From: Campylobacteraceae bacterium
Lineage (GTDB): Bacteria > Campylobacterota > Campylobacteria > Campylobacterales > Campylobacteraceae
NCBI GenBank assembly: GCA_031282125.1
Contig: JAITEH010000047.1
Coordinates: 1 to 5,863, forward strand
DNA length: 5,863 nt
Direction: 5' to 3'
Below, in pieces: positions 1-5,863 of this stretch. The notes below the pieces were generated by a model. It saw only the letters and a program-made list of their open reading frames with translations. It had not been told where the DNA came from and ran no database searches. The translations under genes were made by a program, and so were the position numbers. Within the stretch, counting starts at the first letter, position 1. Each line of letters opens with the position of its first letter.

Positions 1-1962
1 GGGACGCGCAAGAGATATATTGTAGGCATCTTTTTTGAGAGGAGTTTTGGGCTCATTTGAAGAGAGTTTTTTCAAAGCGCTTTTTGGCAGGCGCATCGTA
101 ACGCCCTCGATATCCACGCTCGCTTCATCTTTTTTGAGAGACAAAATAACGCCCTTTAGCGTGCCGTATTTGATTCTGTCGCCAGCCTTTAACTCTTCAT
201 CTTTAAAAAGCTTCGGCGCAGCAATGCTTTTTTTTACTTTATCAGCTTTGTTTAAGAGTTTATGCACCTCTTTGCTCTCGCTTTGGCGCGCGGCGGCTTT
301 AGCAAGATTTACCGCCTCTTGATATTCGCGCTCAAATCCAAACCTCAACGCTTCAAACTCTTTTATCTGAACCGCCTTTTGCTCTTCCAATGAATCCGAC
401 AGCTTCTCTATCTTGTGCGTTTTTTCCTCTATCTCTTTAAGTTTTTCTCTTGTCTTGAGCTCCAAATCTATATTTTTTTGTATCAAATCATTTAATTTCT
501 CTTTATCCTCGCCGTACAATTCGCGCGCTTTTTCTACGATATTTTGCGCTATGCCGTACCTCAATGCCGTCTCAAACGCATAACTTTTGCCGATAGTTCC
601 CGCCAAAAAATTGTACGTAGGGCGTTGGGCTTTCTCGTCGTACAAAGCCGCCAAAAGCTCCACTTGTTCATTCGCCGCAAGCATTGAAGCAAGCCGCTTG
701 TGATGCGTGGTGATGACGATTTTTATCCCTTTTTTAATCAAAAATTCCAAAATAGCGCAAAAAAGATTTGCCGCTTCATCTGCATCCGTGCCAAGCTCTA
801 TCTCATCCACACCGACCAAAGCGGAATTTAGCGTAAAAAGTCTATTGAACTCTATCATGCGCCCCGCAAAAGTGGAAATGTCGTTTTTGACGTTTTGCGT
901 ATCTTCTATGACGGCTTTTATGTATTTAAAACTCCCCACATGCGACTGCGCCGCGTTTATCTTCATGGGCAGCAGATATTTTGCCAAAAATACCGCGCTA
1001 AGCATTGACTTCAAAAGCATTGTTTTGCCGCCCGCATTCACGCCCGTTATCAACAAAATACTTTTTTTGAAACTGACGGTTATGCTTTTGGCATCTTTCA
1101 AGGCAGGATGAGCAAACTCTTTCAAAACTATATCTTTATCTTTGCTCGGCAAAATGAACTCCATGTCATTTGCTTTGGCGAACATGATGCGCGATATATA
1201 GTTGTCAAAACGGTCAAATTCTCTATTTATAAACTTCAAAAAAAGTCTGTTTTTCTCAAACTCAGCGCTTATTTTTTTGGCGTATTCGTACATGAGAGCC
1301 TCTTTTTGGCTCAAAATCTCCGACTCTTGTTTTTGATAACTCTCAAGCGCGCTTGGCACGACATAAAAATACCCGCCCGCACTCCTGCCGCTAATCGTAC
1401 CTTTTAATACATTGGCATAACCGCCGCGCAGCAGTAAAGCTTCCCCTGAATTTATAAAATGTATCTGCGTATCTACCAAAAACTCTTGCAATTTTTGGGA
1501 CGATATGAGCGATTTCAAAACTCCGCTTATCTTCTCTTTGACGATTTTAAAAGCAGAATTTATCGCGGCAAATCTCGGGTCTATCTCCTCTTTTAAGCCG
1601 CCCTTATCGTCAAACCACTTCTCTATCTCCAAAATATCGGGCGGTATATTGATGCCTAAAATCCACTCTGCCGCCGCGCCCTCAAGCTTTTTTGATTTGA
1701 GATACAAAAAATAACGCACTATTTTGACAAATTCCCAGATTTCATCTATATGTAAAATGCCGCGTTTTGAGAGATGTACGAGTTTGGTATCAAGATTTGG
1801 CGTTGATGGGGGCGGCGTAAACTCATAACGGCAAAGTTCGTTTATAAAGCGAAAATGCAGATTGGTATCGCCCTCCATGTAGAGCGGTTTTTCACGCGCG
1901 AGGCAACTCTTGTAACGCGCGATATAATCGTCCAAATCAAGAGAAGCAATAAGCGCGTCCAC
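1..1962 (-). CDS. mutS2: MutS2 family ATPase/endonuclease, 3'-truncated by window edge
   Basis: This reads as 654 codons from a GTG start with no stop before the window edge. Seen in the sequence: an N-terminal MutS core and lever region (about residues 1-300), Walker A TGVNAGGKT (306-314), the MutS signature region around NDISTFAGRM (360-369), Walker B VDEIELGTD (385-393, acidic pair D386/E387), and the H-loop TTHHKRLA (418-425). GKSYAFETALRYG (458-470) follows, then a charged predicted coiled coil (about 474-560) and a KOW-like segment (about 588-632). Family members usually end in an Smr nuclease domain of about 80 residues, which would lie just beyond the edge. The first in-frame ATG is codon 29, so the GTG is preferred; it overlaps the upstream TAG by one base and has GAGG 7 bases before it. 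In other bacteria MutS2 suppresses recombination (Helicobacter pylori) or splits collided ribosomes (Bacillus subtilis); which applies here is not visible. It lacks the MutS1 mismatch-recognition domain, so it is not a mismatch-repair MutS. Confidence 0.95.
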   Translation of the reverse strand, partial: MDALIASLDLDDYIARYKSCLAREKPLYMEGDTNLHFRFINELCRYEFTPPPSTPNLDTKLVHLSKRGILHIDEIWEFVKIVRYFLYLKSKKLEGAAAEWILGINIPPDILEIEKWFDDKGGLKEEIDPRFAAINSAFKIVKEKISGVLKSLISSQKLQEFLVDTQIHFINSGEALLLRGGYANVLKGTISGRSAGGYFYVVPSALESYQKQESEILSQKEALMYEYAKKISAEFEKNRLFLKFINREFDRFDNYISRIMFAKANDMEFILPSKDKDIVLKEFAHPALKDAKSITVSFKKSILLITGVNAGGKTMLLKSMLSAVFLAKYLLPMKINAAQSHVGSFKYIKAVIEDTQNVKNDISTFAGRMIEFNRLFTLNSALVGVDEIELGTDADEAANLFCAILEFLIKKGIKIVITTHHKRLASMLAANEQVELLAALYDEKAQRPTYNFLAGTIGKSYAFETALRYGIAQNIVEKARELYGEDKEKLNDLIQKNIDLELKTREKLKEIEEKTHKIEKLSDSLEEQKAVQIKEFEALRFGFEREYQEAVNLAKAAARQSESKEVHKLLNKADKVKKSIAAPKLFKDEELKAGDRIKYGTLKGVILSLKKDEASVDIEGVTMRLPKSALKKLSSNEPKTPLKKDAYNISLARP

Positions 1963-2291
1963 TATTTAACCTCGCAATTTTCTATAGAAACGATACTCTG
2001 CCCTCTATTTTTGTGAGTGAAGACTTTCGTGCCGCCGACAAAAGTAAACTCTGACGCCGTTACTTCATGTCCTTCGCAAATGAGGGTTTGGTTTTGGTTG
2101 AAAGCGCTTAAGACGTCTTTGTTTAGTTTGCTCTGTTTTGTGTAGCTTAACTCGTAAAATACGACGATACCGATAAATACCAGCACCAACGCGCCAAAAA
2201 TAAGGCGTTTGACAAACGTAAATTTACCAAGATAGAGAAAAGCTAAAAGCGCAAGCAGTAAAATCGCCGCCGCGCGTATCAAAACCGCCAC
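1962..2291 (-). CDS. Small two-helix membrane protein of unknown function
   Basis: A 109-residue protein that I cannot assign to a functional family. Two hydrophobic segments (about residues 4-22 and 30-48) are separated by a short basic loop (K23, K28, R29). A soluble C-terminal part of about 60 residues follows, with two cysteines (C72, C106). The basic loop suggests it faces the cytoplasm, which would put the C-terminal part in the periplasm, where the cysteines could form a disulfide; this is inference. The start is GTG, sharing one base with the murC stop (TAGTG), and AAGGGGAG precedes it at 7-base spacing. The gene ends by overlapping the mutS2 GTG by one base. I recall a comparable small membrane protein between murC and mutS in C. 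jejuni (Cj1053c), so it is probably a real, conserved Campylobacterota gene. Its position does not reveal its job. Confidence 0.87.
   Translation of the reverse strand: MAVLIRAAAILLLALLAFLYLGKFTFVKRLIFGALVLVFIGIVVFYELSYTKQSKLNKDVLSAFNQNQTLICEGHEVTASEFTFVGGTKVFTHKNRGQSIVSIENCEVK
1970..1975 (-). promoter_or_regulatory. Shine-Dalgarno sequence of mutS2 (GCGAGG)
   Basis: GCGAGG on the minus strand lies inside the last codons of the upstream membrane-protein gene. GAGG ends 7 bases before the GTG at 1962. It supports the GTG start over the later ATG at codon 29. Confidence 0.7.
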
Positions 2292-3601
2292 TAAAAAGCT
2301 CCCCTTAGCTGATATGTGATATCGCCCGCGCCAAAGCCGATGACAAATCCTTCATCTATCCTTTTGATGACCTTATCGTCTTTGTAAATCAAAATAGCGC
2401 TCTCTTCTCTTTCGACTCTGTCGGCAAATATCGGATTGTACAAGCTAAACTCATCTTCAAAATTTATCTCTATTTTTGCCTCGCCCGCCGCATATACAGG
2501 CAAAATTATCAGCTCATTCACACCAGCAAAACAGTTCGTAAAAGCTTTCAAATTATCCACAACGCGCGAATATTTATGAGGCTGCCATATTGCCGTTATC
2601 TTATCAAAATTCGCCATTTGAGCGTAAATATCGGCAGATTTTAGCGTCGCTTTTATCTCTGTGGGATGGTGCGCATAATCGTCTATAATGATAAAATTTT
2701 TCAAATTTTTTATGATATCAAATCGTTTTTTGATACCCTTAAAATCTTTTAATTTCTCTCTTATCACTTCCAAAGGCAAATCATTTAACGCCGCCAAAAT
2801 CGCCAAAGAAGCGTCAAGCGCGATATGATAACCGATACCATATACTTCAAAACTTCCCAAATCTTTAAGCGTAAAAACCGTATGCGGCTCGCCGTTTTTT
2901 ATGACGTAGCGCAAATCTTTTATATCGCGGCTTGGGAAAAGCCTTATCGCTTCAAGCTTTGTTAAAGTGCTCAAAAAATCGTCTTCAGCGTTTATAACTC
3001 GTATTTTTGCGCTCAAAAGAAAATTCGTATATGCACCGTAAAAACGATTCAAATCATGATTATAATGCTCCATGTGTTCTGGCTCGGCGTTAGTCACGAC
3101 CGCAATGTACGGATTGGAATTCAAAAAGCTCTCGTCGCTCTCGTCGGCTTCAAATACGATATTACTGCCCTCGCGCAAAAGCATGTTTGAATTAAACTGT
3201 TTGCTTATCGCGCCTACTATCATCGAACCCTCTATCAAAGACGCCAGCATCGCGCTTGTGGTGCTTTTGCCATGCGCGCCGCATACTGAAAATACGCGTT
3301 TTTCTTTCAATATAAAAAGCAGGGCGTCTTTGCGCGAAAATAGATTTTTACCCTCGCGTTTTGCTTTTACAATCTCCACGTTGGACTCTTTTATCGCCGC
3401 CGAATACACCACAAAATCCTGATCTGTTATAGCGTTTTCATCATGGGGGATAGTTACTTTCACTCCCTCTTCTTCAAGCTCTTTTGTTATTTTCGAAGCC
3501 TTGATATCCGAGCCCGTTATCTCATATCCTTGTTGTTTTAAAAATCTCGCCAATGCCGAAATACCAATACCGCCAATACCTATAAAATGTATCTTTTTCA
3601 A
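2291..3601 (-). CDS. murC: UDP-N-acetylmuramate--L-alanine ligase
   Basis: MurC is a cytoplasmic enzyme that uses ATP to join L-alanine to UDP-MurNAc, the first step of the peptidoglycan stem peptide. The 436 residues are a normal family length and complete. Seen: the N-terminal nucleotide-sugar-binding glycine-rich loop FIGIGGIGISALA (6-18), the ATP-binding P-loop CGAHGKSTT (107-115), EADESDESF (151-159), NAEPEHMEHY (171-180), KKRFDI (291-296), DDYAHHPTEI (307-316) and GFGAGDITYQL near the C-terminus. Together these cover the three Mur-ligase domains. Many MurC proteins have DESDGSF where this one has DESDESF; I believe that is common in this lineage. The start is TTG. The codon immediately before it is the dapC TAA stop, so no earlier start is possible, and the protein begins MKKIHFIGIGG as expected. 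AAAAGG lies 7 bases upstream. It is probably co-transcribed with dapC. Confidence 0.98.
   Translation of the reverse strand: MKKIHFIGIGGIGISALARFLKQQGYEITGSDIKASKITKELEEEGVKVTIPHDENAITDQDFVVYSAAIKESNVEIVKAKREGKNLFSRKDALLFILKEKRVFSVCGAHGKSTTSAMLASLIEGSMIVGAISKQFNSNMLLREGSNIVFEADESDESFLNSNPYIAVVTNAEPEHMEHYNHDLNRFYGAYTNFLLSAKIRVINAEDDFLSTLTKLEAIRLFPSRDIKDLRYVIKNGEPHTVFTLKDLGSFEVYGIGYHIALDASLAILAALNDLPLEVIREKLKDFKGIKKRFDIIKNLKNFIIIDDYAHHPTEIKATLKSADIYAQMANFDKITAIWQPHKYSRVVDNLKAFTNCFAGVNELIILPVYAAGEAKIEINFEDEFSLYNPIFADRVEREESAILIYKDDKVIKRIDEGFVIGFGAGDITYQLRGAF
2299..2306 (-). promoter_or_regulatory. Strong Shine-Dalgarno sequence of the membrane-protein gene (AAGGGGAG)
   Basis: AAGGGGAG lies within the 3' end of murC. 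Its GGAG ends 7 bases upstream of the GTG at 2291. It is the best ribosome-binding match in the operon and fixes the GTG as the start. Confidence 0.75.
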
Positions 3602-4729
3602 TTATCTGCCTTTTATAAAATCTGCTATGCGTTTAAGAGCCTCTTTAGTATCCTGCTCTTCCAAAACAAGAGCTATACGCACAAATCCTCTTCCCGCACC
3701 CTCGCGCCCGAGATAACTTCCGGGCAGGACTTTCACGTTCTTTCTTTCATAAAGCTCTTTTGCAAACTTTTCATCATCTTCGACTTTAAGCCAAACATAA
3801 AACGTCGCTTCGCTCTCATCTGCGTCCAAAATCTCTTTTGCTATCTGGAAGTTTTTAATATACTTCTGCCTTACTTTTTCCACATGTCTGTCGTTATTCC
3901 ACGCCTCTGCCGCGGCAAGCTGCATGGGAACGCCAGCCGCACAGCCTGCGTACGTTCTATATTTAGCGTACTGCGTTAGCAACAAACTATCCCCAGCCGC
4001 GAACCCCGAGCGCAAAGACGGAGCGCATGAGCGTTTGGATATGGAATTTAAAACCAAAATATTTTTAAAATTGCCGTTTCCTATCGCTATACTCGCTTCC
4101 AAAAGCGAATGCGGGGCATGGGTGCAATAAATTTCACTGTAACATTCGTCGTTTATGAGCACGAAATCATATTTCAACGCCAAAGCCGCCCACTCTTTCA
4201 TCTCTTCCAAGCTCATAACTGAAGCTGTGGGATTAGACGGAGAATTTAATATCACCAAATCGCACTCTTTTAAAACATTCTCGTCAATTTGGGGCTTAAA
4301 TCCGTTTTCTTGCGTAAGATTCATATATATGCTTTTTGCGCGCGACGCTATAGCCGCCCCCTCGTAAATCTGATAAAAGGGATTCGGATAAGCCATGACG
4401 GGATTTATCTTGTCAAACAATAAAAACTGTGGCAGATTGAACAGCGCCTCCCTTGTGCCAAGCGTAGTCACAAGCTCATTTGCCCTCAAATCAACTCCAA
4501 AACGTCTCTTGGCAAAATTCATCTGCGCTTCGCGCAATATCTGTTCGCCTGCAACTTTTGGGTATTTATTTAAAAGATGAGAGTTTTTTTTAAAGCACTC
4601 CTGTATAAATTCGGGAGTTTCAAACTGCGGTTCGCCTATAGTCAAAACAAGCGGTTTTAGTTTCTCGTTACATCTAACAGAACCTAAAAGCGCATTTAAT
4701 TTCTCAAATGGATACGGTTGAAAGCGCAT
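3602..4729 (-). CDS. dapC: Succinyldiaminopimelate aminotransferase (class I/II PLP-dependent)
   Basis: A 375-residue PLP-dependent fold-type I aminotransferase. By family resemblance it is the DapC-type enzyme that converts N-succinyl-2-amino-6-ketopimelate to succinyl-diaminopimelate with glutamate, in the lysine/meso-DAP route. Residues, numbered from the chosen start: TIGEPQFETP (30-39) in the substrate region, SPSNPT with N166, NDECY with D194 and Y197 for the PLP ring, SISKRS with the Schiff-base lysine K232, R240 in SLRSGFAAG for phosphate contact, and R351 in FVRIAL for the substrate carboxylate. The frame opens at 4795, but the extra 22 residues are unlike the family, which typically starts M-x-F-x-PYPFEKL. 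Of two adjacent ATGs (4732 and 4729), the second lies 5 bases after GAGGA and is preferred. The stop abuts the murC start, and both products feed peptidoglycan synthesis, which supports the assignment. Exact substrate specificity is inferred; aspartate/alanine-type aminotransferases are close relatives. Confidence 0.88.
   Translation of the reverse strand: MRFQPYPFEKLNALLGSVRCNEKLKPLVLTIGEPQFETPEFIQECFKKNSHLLNKYPKVAGEQILREAQMNFAKRRFGVDLRANELVTTLGTREALFNLPQFLLFDKINPVMAYPNPFYQIYEGAAIASRAKSIYMNLTQENGFKPQIDENVLKECDLVILNSPSNPTASVMSLEEMKEWAALALKYDFVLINDECYSEIYCTHAPHSLLEASIAIGNGNFKNILVLNSISKRSCAPSLRSGFAAGDSLLLTQYAKYRTYAGCAAGVPMQLAAAEAWNNDRHVEKVRQKYIKNFQIAKEILDADESEATFYVWLKVEDDEKFAKELYERKNVKVLPGSYLGREGAGRGFVRIALVLEEQDTKEALKRIADFIKGR
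3609..3614 (-). promoter_or_regulatory. Shine-Dalgarno sequence of murC (AAAAGG)
   Basis: AAAAGG lies inside the last codons of dapC and ends 7 bases before the TTG at 3601. It supports TTG as a true initiation codon, with the dapC stop codon lying between ribosome-binding site and start. Confidence 0.65.
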
Positions 4730-4734
4730 CATAT

Positions 4735-4740
4735 TCCTCA
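4735..4740 (-). promoter_or_regulatory. Shine-Dalgarno sequence of dapC (TGAGGA)
   Basis: TGAGGA lies 5 bases before the ATG at 4729 but only 2 bases before the ATG at 4732. This spacing decides in favour of the second ATG. Confidence 0.65.
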
Positions 4741-4757
4741 AAAAAAATAAATTGCGT

Positions 4758-4767
4758 AATTTTATCA
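4758..4767 (-). promoter_or_regulatory. Probable sigma-70 promoter of the dapC-murC-mutS2 operon (extended -10)
   Basis: TGATAAAATT on the minus strand is an extended -10 (TGn plus TAAAAT at 4764-4759) of the type used by Campylobacterota, which often lack a conserved -35. Transcription would start near 4752 and give a short leader of about 23 bases ahead of dapC. No recognisable -35 is seen. If this is the promoter, the longer dapC reading frame from 4795 would not be transcribed in full. Confidence 0.5.
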
Positions 4768-4831
4768 AACAACGGCTTAAAATAGTTAGCCCCATAATAC
4801 CCTAAAATTGGCTTGTCATATTTATTTACGA

Positions 4832-4837
4832 TATAAT
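4832..4837 (+). promoter_or_regulatory. Possible upstream -10 box (TATAAT) for the cytochrome gene
   Basis: A perfect TATAAT on the plus strand, about 90 bases before the cytochrome start. A TTGTCA lies at 4813-4818, but only 13 bases separate the two, too short for a standard -35/-10 pair. In such AT-rich DNA a chance match is possible. Confidence 0.3.
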
Positions 4838-4882
4838 TTTTAGGCAATTTTATAACCATCAAAGAATAATTAAATCAATTTA

Positions 4883-4891
4883 TGATAAAAT
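4883..4891 (+). promoter_or_regulatory. Probable extended -10 promoter of the cytochrome gene (TGATAAAAT)
   Basis: TGATAAAAT on the plus strand has its -10 hexamer TAAAAT at 4886-4891. It would start transcription near 4898 and give a leader of about 28 bases. It is identical to the element proposed for the divergent dapC operon. It lies between the arms of the TAACCAT/ATGGTTA inverted repeat, so regulation by a dimeric protein is conceivable but unproven. Confidence 0.5.
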
Positions 4892-4913
4892 TTCATGGTT
4901 AATGTCATTTTGT

Positions 4914-4917
4914 AGGA
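4914..4917 (+). promoter_or_regulatory. Shine-Dalgarno sequence of the cytochrome gene (AGGA)
   Basis: AGGA lies 8 bases before the ATG at 4926. The ATG is followed directly by a classical signal peptide, so the start is secure. Confidence 0.65.
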
Positions 4918-4925
4918 TATATAGT

Positions 4926-5863
4926 ATGAAAACAAGATTAGTCTGTTTTGTCGGGTTGTTGATATGTTTGGCTTCTTTCGCTTACGCACAGCTAAGCGGA
5001 GCTGTTACAAGCTCGTATGTCTGTTTTAGCTGTCATAAGGATCAAGCTAAAGATTGGTCCACTACTTGGCACTCCCGCTCACATATTGACAGCAATCCAA
5101 TATATAAAGCCGTGATAAACTATATCAGCCGCGTTACATATCAGCCTGAAGAGAGCGTACTTGTAGGCTGTGCGCAGTGTCATAATCCCAAAATGACTAT
5201 TAAAGAGATAAGCGGCAAAGATTCTTTCAATTTAGCCAAAGTTTTAAATGTTGAAACAGAACAGACAAAACGCGTAGATGCCTCAGTAGGCGATGTCAAT
5301 ATCAAAGACGGTATAAGCTGCAACATCTGCCATAACGTTCAAAAGATAAATGAGAGTATGGGTATGGAGATGAGAGGTTTCAAAGCCGTAGAATGGGGCG
5401 CTCCCGACACGATTTTCGGACCTTTTGAAGACGACGGCAGAGCTGTTATCCACAAATCCATACAAAAAGAACATTTTACAAATCCCGATAAACTTTGCAT
5501 GGTCTGCCATTTCGGCGGCGAAACGGACAATAAAAACAAAGTCGAATTATACGCAACAGGTAAAGAGTTCTTAGGAAGCGGCGATACAAGCGAAAGATGC
5601 GCGGATTGCCACATGAGCACAAAAAGAAAAGGTATCATAACTCCTGAGATAGTAAGGTCTGGTATCACAGCGCAAGAAAGAGAGATTCGCTCGCATTTGT
5701 TCGAGGGAGCAAGAAACAGCGATATACTAAAAGATACGTTATCACTTAAAGCAAAACCTGAGGGCAATAACGTAGTGCTTGAACTTACAAATCTTACTCC
5801 GCACAAAGCTCCGACAGGTTTTGGCGGCAGAAGCATGGATGTCAAGATAGAGTTCAAAAACGG
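4926..5863 (+). CDS. Exported multiheme c-type cytochrome (at least five hemes), 3'-truncated by window edge
   Basis: 312 codons are visible with no stop. Residues 1-21 form a Sec signal peptide (K2, R4, hydrophobic core, AYA before Q22); the cysteines at 7 and 14 do not make a lipobox, so a soluble periplasmic protein is likely. Five CXXCH heme sites are seen: CFSCH (33-37), CAQCH (82-86), CNICH (132-136), CMVCH (191-195) and CADCH (225-229). Likely distal-ligand histidines include H49 and H53 in WHSRSH, H176, H183, H257 in SHLFEG and H293 in TPHKAPTG. The pattern WHSRSH, CADCHM, RSHLFEGA and TNLTPHKAPTG resembles the broad cytochrome c554-like multiheme family, whose C-terminal part carries an N-x(4)-HK-x-PTG segment. 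The role is presumably electron transfer in periplasmic respiration, but the substrate or partner cannot be read from this fragment. Further hemes or a membrane anchor could lie beyond the edge. It is not recognisably NrfA or octaheme hydroxylamine oxidoreductase from the part seen. Confidence 0.9.
   Translation, partial: MKTRLVCFVGLLICLASFAYAQLSGAVTSSYVCFSCHKDQAKDWSTTWHSRSHIDSNPIYKAVINYISRVTYQPEESVLVGCAQCHNPKMTIKEISGKDSFNLAKVLNVETEQTKRVDASVGDVNIKDGISCNICHNVQKINESMGMEMRGFKAVEWGAPDTIFGPFEDDGRAVIHKSIQKEHFTNPDKLCMVCHFGGETDNKNKVELYATGKEFLGSGDTSERCADCHMSTKRKGIITPEIVRSGITAQEREIRSHLFEGARNSDILKDTLSLKAKPEGNNVVLELTNLTPHKAPTGFGGRSMDVKIEFKN

Larger units (their letters stand above)
4730..4925. other. Divergent intergenic region between dapC and the cytochrome gene
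   Basis: This 196-base AT-rich region separates two genes pointing away from each other, so it should carry both promoters. It holds one TGATAAAATT on each strand, a TATAAT on the plus strand, and short inverted repeats: CCTAAAA at 4801-4807 with TTTTAGG at 4838-4844, and TAACCAT at 4853-4859 with ATGGTTA at 4895-4901. I see no RNA gene, riboswitch or terminator in it. Confidence 0.75.

Noticed and set aside
35..1714. Open frames on the plus strand (35-322, 707-1111, 1108-1407, 1505-1714)
   Set aside because: They lie antisense within mutS2, whose motifs are continuous across the whole stretch. Their translations show no family features and they lack convincing ribosome-binding sites.
3072..4580. 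Plus-strand open frames across murC and dapC (3072-3422, 3501-3716, 3587-3979, 3924-4130, 4155-4367, 4395-4580)
   Set aside because: They are antisense shadows of two complete, well-conserved enzymes. Several overlap one another and none has recognisable domains.
4730..4795. Longer dapC start at 4795 adding a 22-residue hydrophobic/basic N-terminus
   Set aside because: It could look like a membrane anchor or targeting sequence, but the family begins at the PYPFEKL region. GAGGA lies just before the ATG at 4729, and the likely -10 (4758-4767) falls inside the extension.
4801..4844. Inverted repeat CCTAAAA / TTTTAGG as a possible terminator or operator
   Set aside because: The arms are 7 bases, AT-rich and separated by 30 bases. 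No T-run follows in a useful position and no gene converges here, so it is weak as a hairpin and not listed as its own feature.
4926..4988. Cytochrome as a lipoprotein because of cysteines 7 and 14 in the signal peptide
   Set aside because: The residues before these cysteines do not form a lipobox (isoleucine precedes C14), whereas AYA before Q22 is a good signal peptidase I site.
5283..5857. Minus-strand open frames of 75 and 172 residues inside the cytochrome gene
   Set aside because: The opposite strand encodes five heme-binding motifs and a signal peptide in one frame. The antisense translations have no recognisable features.
1..5863. Search for CRISPR-like repeats, tRNAs, transposon ends, toxin-antitoxin pairs or defence genes
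   Set aside because: No repeated units, cloverleaf-like sequences, transposase motifs or candidate pairs were seen. The window is almost fully occupied by housekeeping and respiratory genes.

Overview
The window looks like chromosomal DNA from a Campylobacterota bacterium (Campylobacterales; genus not determined). Reasons: the coding sequence is AT-rich and the -10 boxes are of the TGATAAAAT type. The MutS2 and MurC sequences have the lineage's typical wording (Walker A TGVNAGGKT, Walker B VDEIELGTD, MurC EADESDES). The order murC - small membrane protein - mutS2 is also the one I recall from Campylobacter jejuni (Cj1054c-Cj1053c-Cj1052c). That recollection was not checked by search.

Layout. 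Positions 1-4729 are a tightly packed four-gene operon on the minus strand, read from right to left. The order is dapC (PLP aminotransferase of the lysine/meso-diaminopimelate route, 4729-3602), murC (UDP-MurNAc:L-alanine ligase, 3601-2291), a 109-residue two-helix membrane protein of unknown function (2291-1962), and mutS2 (1962 to beyond position 1). The last gene is cut by the window edge just before its expected C-terminal Smr domain. Junctions are 0 or -1 bases. Each of the three downstream genes starts with a non-ATG codon (TTG, GTG, GTG) placed exactly 7 bases after a Shine-Dalgarno sequence lying inside the preceding gene.

Positions 4730-4925 are a 196-base AT-rich divergent intergenic region. 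It contains the same 10-base string TGATAAAATT once on each strand, each facing its own gene, plus a perfect TATAAT box and short inverted repeats. Positions 4926-5863 hold, on the plus strand, the first 312 codons of an exported multiheme c-type cytochrome. Five CXXCH motifs are visible and the gene runs off the right edge.

How the genes work together. dapC and murC both feed peptidoglycan precursor synthesis: DapC toward meso-diaminopimelate, and MurC by adding the first amino acid of the stem peptide. MutS2 (recombination control or ribosome rescue in other bacteria) and the membrane protein are co-transcribed passengers with no evident metabolic link. The cytochrome is a separate respiratory gene under its own promoter. 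I see no mobile element, RNA gene, CRISPR array, or clear evidence of a previously undescribed system. The least explained items are the small membrane protein and the substrate of the cytochrome.
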